The notes under the pieces: generated by a model
The model's database searches: none
Told to the model about the DNA's origin: nothing
Seen by the model: only the letters and a program-made list of their open reading frames with translations
Part shown: positions 42,703 to 54,867 of the stretch, piece after piece
How the letters are laid out: each line of letters starts with the position of its first letter
Numbering within the stretch: the first letter of the stretch is position 1
Assembly (NCBI GenBank): GCA_964036045.1
Contig: OZ038379.1
Location: 107,028,025 to 107,092,024 of the forward strand
Reading direction: 5' to 3'
DNA: 64,000 nt
DNA from: Eutreptiella sp. 'Long Island Sound 2002'
Taxonomy: Eukaryota; Euglenozoa; Euglenophyceae; Eutreptiales; Eutreptiaceae
Translations under genes and position numbers: made by a program

Positions 42703-44560
42703 CCACCGCCCTCTACGAGCAGTCCCCCCTCTGGCCCCCCACCACACCCCGACAAGGGACGTGTGGAGGGCCATGCTGAGCCACTCCAGGGAGTGGATGG
42801 CGACCCCGGGCGCACGATACCCGCCGGGACTGGTACTTGAGCAGCTCAACGCCCCCACGCCCGGGGTCCGCCAAGTCCTGACAGGGCGTCGGCCCCTACG
42901 GAACAGCTCACCGATGAGGTGCTGAACCTGGCGCTGGTACCCCTACGGGCATAAACCACCTGGCCCGCCTGAGACGGCAGCGCCGCGTCGAGGCCGCACA
43001 CGTGGGAGGCGTGGTGGAACAGTGGCTGGCACTCCACAACCTGTCCACCGCACAGGGCCACTGGTACCTGCACCAACTCCTCTTCCTCCCTCGGGCAGCC
43101 CCGGAGCACCGCCGGCAGAACCCGTACCACACACACCCGGAGCACCTAGGTGCGCAGGGCTTTCCGCAGCCGGCCCCGCCTGCCCTTTCGCCGGGGCAGG
43201 GCCAGGAGGCGCTGCTACAGGGGCCCCTCTCTACACGACCACCATGGTGCAAAAAAGAGGAAGCAGCAACAAGGACCGGGCCGAACCGGCTAGACAGGAA
43301 CTGCGGGGTAGTGGCCTGGACTGCAGCCTGCAGGGGACTCGCCCGGGACACCACGGGACTTAGACAGTACCGGTCGGCGGACCGCACGGCACTGGCGTCC
43401 ACGGTCATGGCCGTCACAATGGGACCCGTGGCGGCGTGACCAGTGCATCTGCTGCCCAACGTCCCCTGCCGGGACACGGGGCCCTGCTAACCGGCCGCAA
43501 CGCACACACCAATGACACCCCTCACGGCAGAACAGCTGTACGTCGCTGCGGCAGCGCTACTGGCGGACGGCAGCGAAGGTTTTGTCCACCACTACGGCCA
43601 GGCGCAGATCGCGGGCAGCAGACAAAGGCAGCAGCGCGACGCGCCCCACCCGTGGCACACCAGGCTCCGCGAGCGCACCCACCTAAGGGACGCAGACGGC
43701 GGCACACCCCCCTCCAGACCCGAGCAGGGGGAGGCACTGGTGCTACAGGCGGAGGGCTACCAGACCATCCTGCACGGCCACGCCGGGGGCTACCGGTCGC
43801 ACATCCTAGCCAGGGGCCGTGGGACCGTCTGGCATGGCACCGCCAGGAAAGGGGCCTTCCTGCACCATGTCAACTGGAAGCAGGGGCCCACCCAGGCCTA
43901 CTATCAGACTATGCAAGGGGACGCCATCAGGACCACGGATGTCCCGGACCTCCATGCGGGGCCCATCACGCACGCCCGCCCAGCAGCCAGCCTCGCGGTG
44001 GCACAACGAGGACAGCAGAACCCACAGTGGGTGGTCTGCATGTTCAGCCCGGGGGACGCGTATATCATCGTCTGCAACCCCAAACGCCTGCTGGGGCCCG
44101 AGGCTGTAATCCGCGTAGCAGACTGCGCCCGCGTGATCGTCAAGGTGCTGCGGGAGGGCGAACACCACGTGCTCCTGCTCCAAGTCCGTTTTAAGGACAA
44201 CGCCAGGGCGGCAAAGCCGGCGGTGTGGCCGGCAGTGGCGCGCCACGCTGACCTGGAGCTCCAGCTGGCGGTCCCGACCACGGTACACCACTGGCTCCCG
44301 GCCTTCCACGACCTGCGGTGGAGAGGCAAGCCCGACAGCCAAATCAGCGCCACACACTGGCAAGAGTCGCTGCAGGCAGACGCGAAGCTGACACCGTCCA
44401 GAGTCTTGGACCCGCGCCTGCGACAACAGCCTTCGATGCACGGCCCCGGGCCGCGCGCAGGCGCCGCACACGGTTCCGCTGGCCAACCTACCCTTCAACT
44501 AGGCGCCAGAGGGCGCCATCCGCAAGTCGGTGCCGCTCCCTCCGGCAAGGGGGGCCACAG
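42703..44560 (+). pseudogene. LINE ORF1, main part
   Basis: Continues the frame cut by E1 at 18,090: VWRAMLSHSREWMATPGARY near 42,760, then frameshifts near 42,880 and 42,950. A long frame from ~43,000, with TGA at 43437, resumes at 43512 (LTAEQLYVAAAALLADG). The region LVLQAEG ... TVWHGTARKG ... LHHVNWKQGP (43.74-43.89 kb) and PAVWPAV at 44.22 kb match the left ORF1-like protein. No known catalytic motif is present. A role in RNA binding or particle formation is assumed from LINE biology, not seen. Confidence 0.6.
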
Positions 44561-44962
44561 AACCCACGAAATGCCCCCTATGTGCGGAAAAGTACTACAC
44601 AAGCGAGGCAATGCTGGAACACCTGGTGTGGCACACAGTGCACGCTGCTGGCCCAGCGGAAGACGGAGGCGGCCTCCCACATCCTCGAGGGGCCGGCACG
44701 GAGATCCCTATGGCATGCCCCGTATGCCCAGCGCTCCCCCACCCAAGCGGCCGGCCGCGCGGCGGCCCCGGTGGAGGAAGACGAGGCACCCGACGCGGCT
44801 CCGGCAGCGGGCAGTGCAGCCCGTCAGGGGTCCATCCCCGCGGAAATGGCCCCCTCGTGGGCCCCCCTGGGAGCGGGCTCCCCACATCCCATGGCCCCGG
44901 CACCATCCGGGGACCTGGCTGCCCCAGCTGACCCCGCGGCGATGCCGGCACGGGACTGCTGA
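44530..44962 (+). pseudogene. LINE C2H2 zinc-finger segment
   Basis: TKCPLCAEKYYTSEAMLEHL followed by VWHTVH (44566-44644) fits C-x2-C ... H-x4-H of a C2H2 finger. A second CPVC pair follows at ~44,715. A Gly/Arg/Pro-rich linker leads to TGA at 44960; the next domain continues in the same frame. Such fingers near the endonuclease help some LINE proteins bind nucleic acid. Confidence 0.6.
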
Positions 44963-45800
44963 CTCCAGGAGGACACGGCAGGCGACGCCCTCTGGCTCCT
45001 CTCCTGGAACCTCCGCAACGGCCTCGTCCCACCGGACCGGTCCGTCCGGGACACACTCCGACGACGCCGGGGGCCGGCGACCTGTACCGATAAGGAGCAC
45101 CTTATTACCGGTATGCTGCCCCAGGAGGGGGGCTTTGCCATCATGCTGAAGGAGACAGGGATCGCCACCCGGGCGCAGGAGATGCACGTGGCCCCAGCGC
45201 TCCAGGACAAGGGCTACACCCCCTTCGTCAGCAGCCGGCTGGCAGAGACGGGGGCAACCTCCACCTTGAGGGGGGGGGGGGCCTCCTCACCGCCGGCAGC
45301 AGCAAGTACGTTGCCGAGCATGAGATGCTCAGTTTCACAGAAATCGTCCCCGGGAAGGCCGCAGGCCTGAAGATCCGGACGGACAGGGGTGGCCTCACCC
45401 TCATTAAACGTCCACGGACTGCAGGCAGGCTGCTCCCCGTCGGCGGGGCGGGCGGCTTTCTGGGCCGACATACAATTGTATGCCACGGTGTGCAGCCTTG
45501 ACAGGAGGCACCCGGTGGTCATCGCCGGCCACAGCAACATCTACATGGATGCCACCACCAACCTGTTCATGGGGCACTTCCGCGTGGGCTCGGAGGCCTG
45601 AATTTTCTGAAGGGCCACGGCAGGCCGCATGGAGGACATGACTCCGACACTCCACCCGTCCCGGCACAGGGTGGACACCTTCCTGGTCAACGAGCCTCTC
45701 CTGCCGTTGTCCCTGCGGGAGATCGTCTGGGCCGCGGTATGGCGCACCCCCAGGTGATTGGGTCGGACCACCTCCCGGTCCACCTGGCCCTGCCGGGCCT
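44963..45800 (+). pseudogene. LINE apurinic-type endonuclease
   Basis: Motifs of the exonuclease III/APE family appear in order across several frames: LLSWNLRNG, FAIMLKETG (metal-binding Glu), VVIAGHSNIYMD (family consensus GDxN), HRVDTFLVNE and GSDHLPVHLAL (catalytic SDH). A G-run at ~45,270-45,280 and at least two frameshifts break the frame. The enzyme would nick target DNA to prime reverse transcription. Confidence 0.75.
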
Positions 45801-46223
45801 CCTTAATGCGGCAGGCACGCGGCGGTTCCCACCCCCTACAGCCACACGGAGGGCCGCCTCCACCCGTACAACGCCAAGGCCGCGCCCGTCCAAGGCTGCC
45901 TGTGGGCGGCGGTCACAGCCGCGCAGGACGAGCCCACCTTGGCGCCCTGGCTGGGCCCCGCTGAGCAGCACGCCTACGGGTCCATGCCGGCGGCCGCTGT
46001 GGACAAGGTGTTCGAACACCTGCACGCGGCGCATGACGCCCTGGCGCGCACGGTGGGGCGCCGATAACAGTCCCGGACAGGGTCGGATCCGGCGGGAGGA
46101 GACCCCCCAGAGAACGGGAAGCGGCTACAGGCGACGATCCTCCGCTACGACACACTGGCAGCCTGCGCGCTGGCGGCGTACCAGGCGAACACGGCCCGGC
46201 ATGGCATCCACCCCGAGGCAGCA

Positions 46224-47975
46224 ATGCGTCTCACGGAGGAGCTACGGGCTGCATCGCCCGGATTCTGCCCAGCCACTCAGAGCCAGCTGCAGGAGGAGCT
46301 GGAGAGGCAAGCAGCCAGCCTCCAGGAGGACATCCGCCACTTGCGCGCACTCCTGGCAGCTGACCGCAAACGCGCCATCAAGGAATTCTGGCGCCGCCAC
46401 GTCGAGGACATCGCCCAGCGGTGGAAGGCCGTGCGAGGGGCCATTGAGGTGAAGTCCCCGGGCCAGTCGGGGCTCTAAGACGTGCAGGTCCCCAACACCG
46501 AAACGCTCCTCACACAGGCCCACGACGTGATGTTCGCGGTTCGCGCCTTCTGGCGGGAACTGTACAACAAGCGCCTGGTGGACCTTCTCGGCCTCCAGGC
46601 GGTTCTCAGCCGCCACGTGCCCCGGGTCACTGAAGGGGCCTGCAGTACTCCATGTAGGACCTGCGGTCCACGCTGGACAAGGCCGACGGCAAGGCCCCGG
46701 GCCCCAACCACGTGGAATCCCGCTTCATCAAGGCCCTCCCGGCGCCCATGCAGTGGCTCCTTGTCCGCTCCTACCTGGCCATCCTCCGCGGCGCCCCACC
46801 GCCGATGCACTGGAGGGATGCAGACATCTGGCTCAGCCCCAAGGGCCCGGGCTCCGCCAGGCTGGGGGACTACCGGCCCATAGCCCTGGGCCAACTGGAC
46901 ATGAAGCTGCTCACGGGCCACGTCACCCAGCCAATCACAGAGGTGCTCACGCGACGCGGCGTGGTCAGCGACTGGCAGCAGGGGGCCCTCCCCGGCTCCA
47001 ATACCGCCCCCCTGTTCATGGCGCAGCCGCATTTGCAGTGGGGGAGGCCTAACTAGGTCTTCTCCTTCGACGCCCGCAAGGCCTCCGACACCGCCCCGCA
47101 CGGCGCAATCCACCTCATCCTGCGCCACCTCTCCCTGCCCCCGGAGGTCCCGTGACCTCTTGTCCTTCCTCCACACGTGCGCCAGGCTGCGCATGGTCAC
47201 CGCGCACAGGGTGACACAGCCCGTCCACATGCTGCGCGGCGTCCGGCAGGGCAACCCCGAAAGCTCCCTGCTGTATGCGCTCTTCCTGGAGCCCGTATCC
47301 CGGGACCAAGGGCACCGCCTGCGCCCGCCCGGAGAGGCTGAAAGGGGCCTCATCCGGGCCTATATAGACGACCTGCTGGTAGTGCCCCCACACGCTGCAG
47401 CACTTCGATGAGGGCATTGAGGTGGTGGCCGCGTACCTCAGGATGATGGGCATGGATCCCAACCCCCGCAAGTGCGCCATGGCCACTACGGAGGGGGTCC
47501 CGGGCCTGCAGCTATGCCCCTGCCCCCACCTGGAACACTTATGGCACTGGGTACCGCCTGCGGACTCCGTCCCCTACCTGGGACTCCAGCTGCAGCTGGA
47601 TGGGGAGTTCTCCCTGCAGCGCAAACACTGGCTGCGCCTGGCGGCGATGCACCACTGGTGCCTCAACACCCTCGCGCCACCAAAAGTGGTGCAGGACGTC
47701 ATCCTGGCGATCATAGGGAGAGTGACACAATACGTCGCTCCCTTCATCGCCGACGACTCCGACACCGCCACCTGGACCACATCACGGTGCAGGTCGCGAA
47801 GCACAGGGCACGGTACGCTTTCGACGCCTCGCGGGACAGCTCGCAGGACGACCGGACCCTGGGGCTTACGCGGGTGCGAACGCGGTGCCAGCGGGCGGCA
47901 ATTGCCCTCGTGGGCACCCTCGACCACCACCGCTTGGCCTCCGTGTGTGCCGAGGTCACCAGGATGTTCAGGGAA
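46224..47975 (+). pseudogene. LINE reverse transcriptase
   Basis: A basic linker (EDIRHLRALLAADRKRAIKE) precedes RT motifs: GKAPGPNHV, DYRPIALGQLDMKLL, QQGALPGSNTAP, FSFDARKASDTAPH (motif A), LRGVRQGNPESSLLYALF (B), AYIDDLLVV (C, Ile for the usual Ala) and YLGLQLQLDGEF (E). Stops include TAA near 46,476, TAG near 46,655 and TAG near 47,055, and frameshifts occur near 47,150 and 47,405. The catalytic Asp pair is kept. The post-RT region is frameshifted and ends at the AT-rich border. Confidence 0.85.
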
Positions 47976-50402
47976 ATTGTAATAAGTGGGGCATTTGGGC
48001 CTCTCAGAAGCTTTCTGAAGGATCTCTACAAGACCTGTCAGAGCTTCAAGATCCTAGAATACTAAGATATTTGCTCATATTCGGCTCATATTTGAAGCCT
48101 ATAGCTTTTTGCTAGACTTTACTGCTCTTAGATACACTACAGAAAGCAGAGATATGGAATACATTAGTAGCCATACATGAATAATCACATTCCATATGCT
48201 TATAATGTGATTTAATCATGTTTTATGCTATTTTAGAAGGTTCTAATGTATTAGAAGCTATTTTGAAGCTATTCAGAAGCTTCAGAAGGCCTGTTGCGAT
48301 TGTCAGCGCCTGCTGTCGCCGACAGTGATTTATCTAATGTTGACAAGGCCTTTGACAAGATAGACTACTCAGAAAGTTGTCAAAACATTGGTTTTATTGC
48401 CTTTTTAATGAGAATTTAATGCTACATTATATTTCCTGTTATTTAGGCATGTGAACCCGTATTACTGGACCAGCCAGTTGGTCCAGCTTGATCTTCGTCA
48501 AGATCTTTGTCTTCTTGCTGTCGCCTTTGCTTTGTCTTTGCCATGATCAATTGCAATGAAGGAATACATTGAAAACAATTTGATTTTTAAGTGCAAGACA
48601 AGGAAAATGGCTTTTCTATATGCACCCAAGCACAAGCATATGACAGTCCAGTACTCTGAGTTTGAGCAGGTCCACGATGACGAGGACGAGACGCCGAAGT
48701 TGGGCCAGCGTACACTGTTTCTTAATGTTGAGTTCCTTGCTTGAATTTAATGAAAGGTTGAAGAAACCTTGAAACATTGAAGGTATCCTTTCAAATACCT
48801 CAAAAAAACCCTTGAAATTACCTTGGGAATAGGGAGAGCGCAGGTTTACGCACGCTGCAGCGACGACGACGACGAGAAGGACTTCGAAAGACGACGCTGT
48901 GGGCTTCAGGAGCCCCCAGCAAGTTTCAAATTGTGATCTTCTTGAAGATCTTTCAGTTTCATGAAAGACTGCTTTGAGCTACTTAAGAATACCCCCGAAA
49001 GAGGTCAAAACAAGTCGAAAATTGTGGAGATCTTGGACCTACGCGCTGCTAAGCGACGTGAACAAGCGCTGGAGGACTTCGACAACGCGTTTTCAAGGTG
49101 CTGCAGACTGCTGTAGCCCTGTGATTTGCAGTTTTGAAGTGCAGCATAACATACCTTTGATGTTTGTGCTGTTGCATATCATTGTCTCATTGCACACGGC
49201 CTTCGGCTGCCCTGTGTCCAGGGGTCACGCGCTTTGACGCGCTTTTCAAGCTACAGGTGTGTCACCAGTAGCTTGATTGGCGATTCCCCACCCTCCCTTC
49301 CCCTTTGAAACTATGATTTCATTAAAGTTTTTCATTAACTTTTGATGTTCTAAAAGGCGAAAAATGTCGAAAATGGTCTACATGATTTTGTGTACAAGTC
49401 AACGCCACCGGCACAAAACACGTCAACTAAGACATCATTGTAAAGAAGAGAGCGTCACCTTTCAAATGCGACTTTCACTTGGGTTCAACTTAACAAGGGC
49501 TTCTTTCTGTGATTTTTTGAAGATGACCCATGTCTCATATTTTGCCCAACCCTGCAAAGCACCCCAAAGAGACGTTTGGTGTTTTACGCATAACTTCGCG
49601 CCACTGCTCTGGAAAAATTCTGACAAAGCATATATGGAAAGTAGAAAGTGAGACGCTCGCATTCCATATTTCACTGTGCTGAATATATATTTTTTTACAA
49701 ATTTCTTTATCTGCAACAATCTCACGCATGAACCACACTTGGAAAACCCCTCAAAATTGCCTTTTGTGCTTCTTTCGTATCTCCAAGAGAAAAATGGGTT
49801 GAGGTTCTATATTTTTTTTTCAACAACACTGAAGCATGTGCTCACTAACCATGATTCACTTCTATTTCAGAAAACTGGGAATGGCTATGGTAAAATTGCA
49901 ACACGTTACCAGACAAACCATTTGGTGAAAAATGATGAAAAATGGTTTTGGAGTTTTGTTAATTTCTGTGGGGCCATGGTGAGTTGGAACCTGAAACAAG
50001 GTGTTTTCTAAAACCTCGAGTAGGCATTTTACGACAGAATTTTACTTCGAACTTCTGTGAGGAAGAATGGATTTCTCGGGGTGGTCAACTTCGTACATGG
50101 AAGCATGTTTTCACATGTGCCGGTCGTGATGCTACAAGGAATAGACCTTTCTCAGAGCCCATGGTGAGTTGATGAGTCATCAAAACTGTTTTGAAAAGGT
50201 AATGGTGTTTAATGTGCAGATATCCCATCCCTGGATTTCATTGAATGTAAAATGACAGTGAAAAAGTTCGACTTCCTAATGCTTTTTTCATGGTTTTACA
50301 GCATGTCCTACATGTGAGATTCATGTGTCTCCCCCCAACCTCTTTTTCTCTGAACCGATGATGAGTTAACGCAACATGAAATATGTTTCGGAAACCTGAC
50401 GG
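47976..50402. other. AT-rich intergenic-like DNA
   Basis: No convincing gene. A short stretch (48,330-48,400) reads VDKAFDKIDYSESCQNIGF, which resembles LINE RT motif A but is only ~35 codons. A 62-codon frame at 48,556-48,744 matches nothing I know. Small inverted repeats occur (GGACCA/TGGTCC near 48,467-48,484; CTGTCG/CGACAG near 48,313-48,325). The border with the LINE at ~47,975 is sharp. Confidence 0.4.
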
Positions 50403-51418
50403 CATGCCCTACACTGTGCGAAAATTTCTGATCTGACATCTCAACAACATTGTACAGGAAAATGGTGCAAAAGCTGGGCATTTTCAAGAAAAAACAGGTT
50501 TTCACAACATTTCTTTGCAAACCCATTCGCGAATCTTCGGTTTTCTAACCTTGAATCATTGTATGATATTGCAGTTTGTGATTGTTTGCATCTGTTCTGA
50601 TTCATTCTGACTAGGCTTAGCTGAGGTAGAAGGGTAGTTATCTTAGAATTACTCTAGACACACAATAAATAGTGAAGCATTTTGTTGTCTTTCCTCGGCG
50701 ACAAAAAAAACTTGGCCACAACCATTAGCAGACCGCTTGCGACCGCCACATTCACCGTCCTATCCGCTCAGAGACTCCTCTGAGCCTACGGTCCTGATTA
50801 CAGGGTACCTGATGGTGCGTAGGGCCCACGAGTTGGACATTGGGCCAGAGGAGCAGATACGACAACCTAGGGCAATTGACCCTTGGTCGAATGCTACAAG
50901 AATCAGCCCACGTTTCTGGCGATGTCTCTTGCCCCACGGGCATATGGTTTTCTGAACCTGGCCTAAAATCGGAGGAACAGCAAAATTTGGCCGAAACGGC
51001 CCACACTCACGATCCTATATCTCCATGGTCATGGCGAGCCATAGTCTAACCAACGTTGGTATAGACGCATGGCACATACCTCCCAATATTAGCCCCACCC
51101 CAACCCTCGAGGTTGGCTCTAGCGATTTTTCCCCTTAGAGGGAAAATGGTATCCCCAAAACGGCAAACGGCAACATACCCCATGTTGGGGCGCCCGCAGC
51201 TCTCCCTTCCCAAGCCGAGGATACATGTGGGGATACTCTAATCGGGGCGGGTTCATGTTGCCTTTCCAAATCGCCCTTCACCTTGGATAACGGGCGCATA
51301 CAACCCCGGGGCAAACATTAAAAGGGGAGATTGAATTGGGTGCCATTATGGCCAAACAGAGGTTTGGTAGTTCCAAACGTGTGTACCCCAAAAATTGTAT
51401 CTCTGGTTCTCAAGGTAG
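50403..51418 (+). repeat. ~1,015-bp direct repeat, copy 1
   Basis: From CATGCCCTACACTGTGCG to CTCTGGTTC-N-CAAGGTA, closely matching 52475-53489. Contains CACACAATAAATAGTGAA, a palindromic CAACC-CTCGAG-GTTG and AT-rich stretches. No coding frame of note. The pair could be LTRs of a small non-autonomous element or a segmental duplication. Confidence 0.8.
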
Positions 51419-52474
51419 GTAGGTAGGTATCTCCAGGAGCTTGCGTTCCCTCTTTTGACAATGCAGGAGGAAGGTCTTACCAAGGGGACGTCCTGTCCCT
51501 CCCACTGTCCTAGGTCAGCTGCTTCTTAAGCCGCTCCCGCAGGTGCTTGGGAAGGCAGTGTCGCGGCCGGCCGGTCCAGGTTACCCGGTAGGAGGGTGTC
51601 CTCTCATGTGTCCGTGGGTGGGGTCACATGCCCCGTCCTGTTGTCTGCAGCTCCCTGGGCTTCCCAGCCGTATGGAGTATCTCCCACCACAGGGGGTATT
51701 GCTCCCGCGAGTCTACGGTACGACCGCCTCACCCCTGTGGCTCGAGTTGTGGGGCCCCATTGCTTGGCAGGTGGCCCAGTCCTGGGCTGTGTACCGGCAC
51801 GCCGGTCATCAGTTGCTTCCATGGCTGCGGGAGACGTTTGCCATGGTCCCCGATGCAGCCTGGCCGTGCTCGGACCAGTGGCCGTGGAGTACCGCTCCTG
51901 CCACTGGCCCGGTGGGTCGGCTGGGTCGCCCCAGTGCGTCGGACCCTCAGGGTGTAGACCGTTGCGTCCTGTCCATTTGCTGCCCTCGGTGCATGTGCGT
52001 GTGCGGTGTCCTGGTTCATTTGGCGCCTGTTCACCGGTGTGCGCGCCGCCTGCGGTTTGCGTGTGTTGTTGGTGGTTGCAATCCTCCTCCTGCACCACCC
52101 TAATTTTCTTTTTTTTTCTTTTTTTTTTGCTCTGTAATTTTTTGTTTTTTCTTGCCTTTTTTTTTTGAAAATGGAAAAGGGGGCGCGTGCACACTGCAGG
52201 CACAAGCATGGGCAACTGGTGCAGCGGTCAAATAGTGTTGTGTTCTCCGGTGTGCGTCGTCGGTGCTTTGTTCGCGGCTGCGCCCCAGGGGTGCAGCTCG
52301 CGCGTGTTGATGCTCATGGGTACGGATCAGGGTGGGTTGGGTTAGTTGCCTCTTTGCTTTTGGTGCTGGCTGGTTCGGCGGCTGTGTGGGCTGTGGGTGT
52401 GGTTTATGGTTACGGTGCTCCCTCGGCGGGCTTGGTTAGGGGTCAAGTGTTAGAGGTTACGGGATGCGTGAGGA
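51419..52474. other. GC-rich core between the direct repeats
   Basis: Begins with a GGTA microsatellite. A plus frame (51543-52103) is Trp-, Pro- and Cys-rich, the minus frame is Lys- and Pro-rich; neither is recognised. From ~52,000 it is G/T-rich like the left part of the window. A run of T interrupted by C follows at 52,106-52,170. No primer-binding site is evident next to the first repeat. Confidence 0.4.
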
Positions 52475-53489
52475 CATGCCCTACACTGTGCGAAAATTTC
52501 TGATCTGACATCTCAACAACATTGTACAGGAAAATGGTGCAAAAGTTGGGCATTTTCAAGAAAAAACAGGTTTTCACAATTTTTTTTTGCAAATCCATCC
52601 GCGAATCTTCGGTTTTCTAACCTTGAATCATTGTATGATATTGCAGTTTGTGATTGTTTGCATCTGTTCAGATTCTTTCTGACTAGGCTTAGTTGAGGTA
52701 GAAGGGTAGTTACCCTAGAATTCCTTTAGACACACAATAAATAGTGAAACATTTTGTTGTCTTTTTTCGGCGACAAAACAAACTTGGCCACAACCATTAA
52801 CAGACCGCTTGCGACCGCCAAATTCACCATCCTATCCGCTCGGAGACTCCTCTGAGCCTAGGGCCCTGATTACAGGGTACCTGATGGTGCGTAGGGCCCA
52901 GTAGTCGGACATTGGGCCAGAGGAGCAGATACGACAACCTAGGGCAATTGACCCTTGGTCGAATGCTACAAGAATCAGCCCACGTTTCTGGCTATGTCTC
53001 TTGCCCCACGGGCATATGGTTTTCTGAACCTGGCCTAAAATCGGAAAAACAGCAAAAATTGGCCGAAACGGCCCACACTCACGATCCCATATCTCCATGG
53101 TCATGGCGAGCCATAGTCTAACCAACGTTGGTATAGACGCATGGCACATACCTCCCAATATTTGCTACATCCCAACCCTCGAGGTCGCCTCTAGCGATTC
53201 TTACCTTTAGAGGGAAAATTGTACCCCAAAAACGGCAAACGGCGACATACCCCATGTCAGGGCGCCCGCGGCTCTCCCTTCCCAAGCCGAGGATACATGT
53301 GGGGATACTCTAATCGAGGCGGGTTCATGTTGCCTTTCCAAATCGCCCTTCAGCTTGGATAACGGGCGCATACAACCCCGGGGCAAACATTAAAAGGGGA
53401 GATTGAGTTGGGTGCCATTATGGCCAAACAGAGGTTTGGTAGTTCCAAATGTGTGTGCCCCAAAAATTGTATCTCTGGTTCCCAAGGTA
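52475..53489 (+). repeat. ~1,015-bp direct repeat, copy 2
   Basis: Same as 50403-51418 with scattered substitutions (for example GTAGTCGGACATTGGG against GAGTTGGACATTGGG near 52,905). Its right end abuts AT-rich DNA. Confidence 0.8.
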
Positions 53490-54046
53490 CTTAGCCCACG
53501 CAAACTGCACCCCCCTTTGCAGAGAAGGACCTCAAAAATGACAGCCTGAAAAACTATTTATCTTGGACATTTGCAACACACATGACCCAGAGACCACCGA
53601 AAAAATACAATTTTACCCAATTTGCTGCTTTCCCCCAATTTTTGTTTTTTAAAATAAACTATTATTTTGTCCGATTCGAAGGGTGTGTTTTACCAATCTC
53701 GTTGTTTTTGTATTTCAAAACCCAACTGGTGTGTGCCTGTCCGGGAGCTCATTTCCAAAAATGACATTCTGCAGGTCTCCAGTTGCAGCTATGTTTGTCA
53801 TGCGAAATAAATTGCTTTTTTATGTCCCCGAGGCCTCGCGCACTCAAGGTCATGGAGACAATTGTGTAAGAAGGCAACAAAAACAAGAAAGGAAGCACAC
53901 AACATACAAACACTGAAAGAAAAGCTCGGCAAAAATGTACAAGCCCTTACGGGCATTTAATTCCATTCGCGTCGAAGGGGACCGCGCGAGGCCTCGCGCA
54001 CACATGACTGCAAAAACCAGGAGAAACACTTGGGTTAATGGTGGCT
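53490..54046. other. AT-rich stretch, no gene
   Basis: Contains two copies of GAGGCCTCGCGCAC (near 53,831 and 53,990). Nothing else recognisable. Confidence 0.4.
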
Positions 54047-54240
54047 TACTTCTTCTTTGGTCCAGCAACCTTAGACAACCTTGAACGCAGGCTTCTTGTC
54101 ACCGCACTTGTCCCACTTGGAGAGGCAACGGTACCACGAGACAGCTGGGCACCAGAACGCAAGGGCGGCTTGAACTCTGCACTAGCGGTGGCTGCAGTCT
54201 TCGCTTTCTTCTGCGGCTGTTCCTTACCAGCCCAACAGCC
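54047..54240 (-). CDS. Possible C-terminal exon with basic tail
   Basis: On the minus strand a frame rich in Lys, Ala, Ser and Thr (EQPQKKAKTAATASAEF, then LRSRLSKVAGPKKK) ends in TAA at 54047-54049. The balanced composition and strongly basic end resemble the tail of a nuclear or ribosomal-type protein. It is cut at ~54,240 where E3 sequence begins. It is too short to identify and could be a relic. Confidence 0.3.
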
Positions 54241-54247
54241 GTATTAA

Positions 54248-54727
54248 CAGTACACGTACGCTTCCAAAGACTGCGTGGGTGCTATGCTAGCGCAGCGATG
54301 TGCGCATGGGAAGTACAAGGGACATCTTCGACCTATTGCCTTCATGTCGCGGAAAATGCAACCTGCCGAAACTCGATACCCGATTCGAGAACAGGGGCTG
54401 TTGGCCATCGTATTAGCCTTGAGACAGTGGTTTCACCTACTTCGTGGACGGCAGCAGGTGCACATGAACACTGACCACAAAAGTCTTCGATATATCAAGA
54501 CATGCCCTCGACCGCTGACACCGCGACAAGCACGTTGGTCCCAGTTCCTCGCAGAATACAACCTCACGTTATGGTATGTACCGGGCCTCGGGAATTTCGC
54601 AGCGGACGCCTGTTCCCGCCCGACTTCGCAACAGCTGATGCACATCGAGAATGCTACACGTAAACGGGCTTTCGTAATTCCCCTGGTCGAGAATTGGGCT
54701 TCATCGGAAGGGGAACCTGTGGATTAG
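54248..54727 (+). pseudogene. E3 RNase H
   Basis: YASKDCVGAMLAQ corresponds to the family start DAS...GAVL; the first catalytic Asp is Tyr here. PIAFMSRKMQPAETRY, EQGLLAIVLALRQWFHLL, NTDHKSLRYI and FAADACSRP follow, all typical of gypsy RNase H. It ends with TAG at 54725; the same frame stays coding-like to ~54,868. Confidence 0.75.
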
Positions 54728-54867
54728 TTCCTGCATGTACTCGAGGACTCATTCTCACATGACAAGGTGTGGCCCCAGACGTCCGACCACCTGTATGTTT
54801 CGTTTCGAAGCGGAGGCTCCCTGGGGAAGGAACCTGATGCTGACGAACATGCGGAGTCCCAGCGCTG

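Larger units (their letters stand above)
42699..47975 (+). mobile_element. APE-type LINE, right-hand part
   Basis: Starts with the right-hand E1 target duplication (42699-42702) and continues the LINE whose left part is at 17421-18090. Order: rest of ORF1, C2H2 finger region, APE-like endonuclease, linker, RT. Several frameshifts and stops make it a relic. GC-rich sequence ends abruptly near 47,975, where AT-rich DNA starts without a visible poly-A tail, so the 3' end is missing. The combination of APE endonuclease and RT places it in the APE-bearing LINE group. Confidence 0.85.

Noticed and set aside
48330-48400. RT motif A-like stretch VDKAFDKID in AT-rich DNA
   Set aside because: About 35 codons only, with no further RT motif nearby; too weak to call an element.
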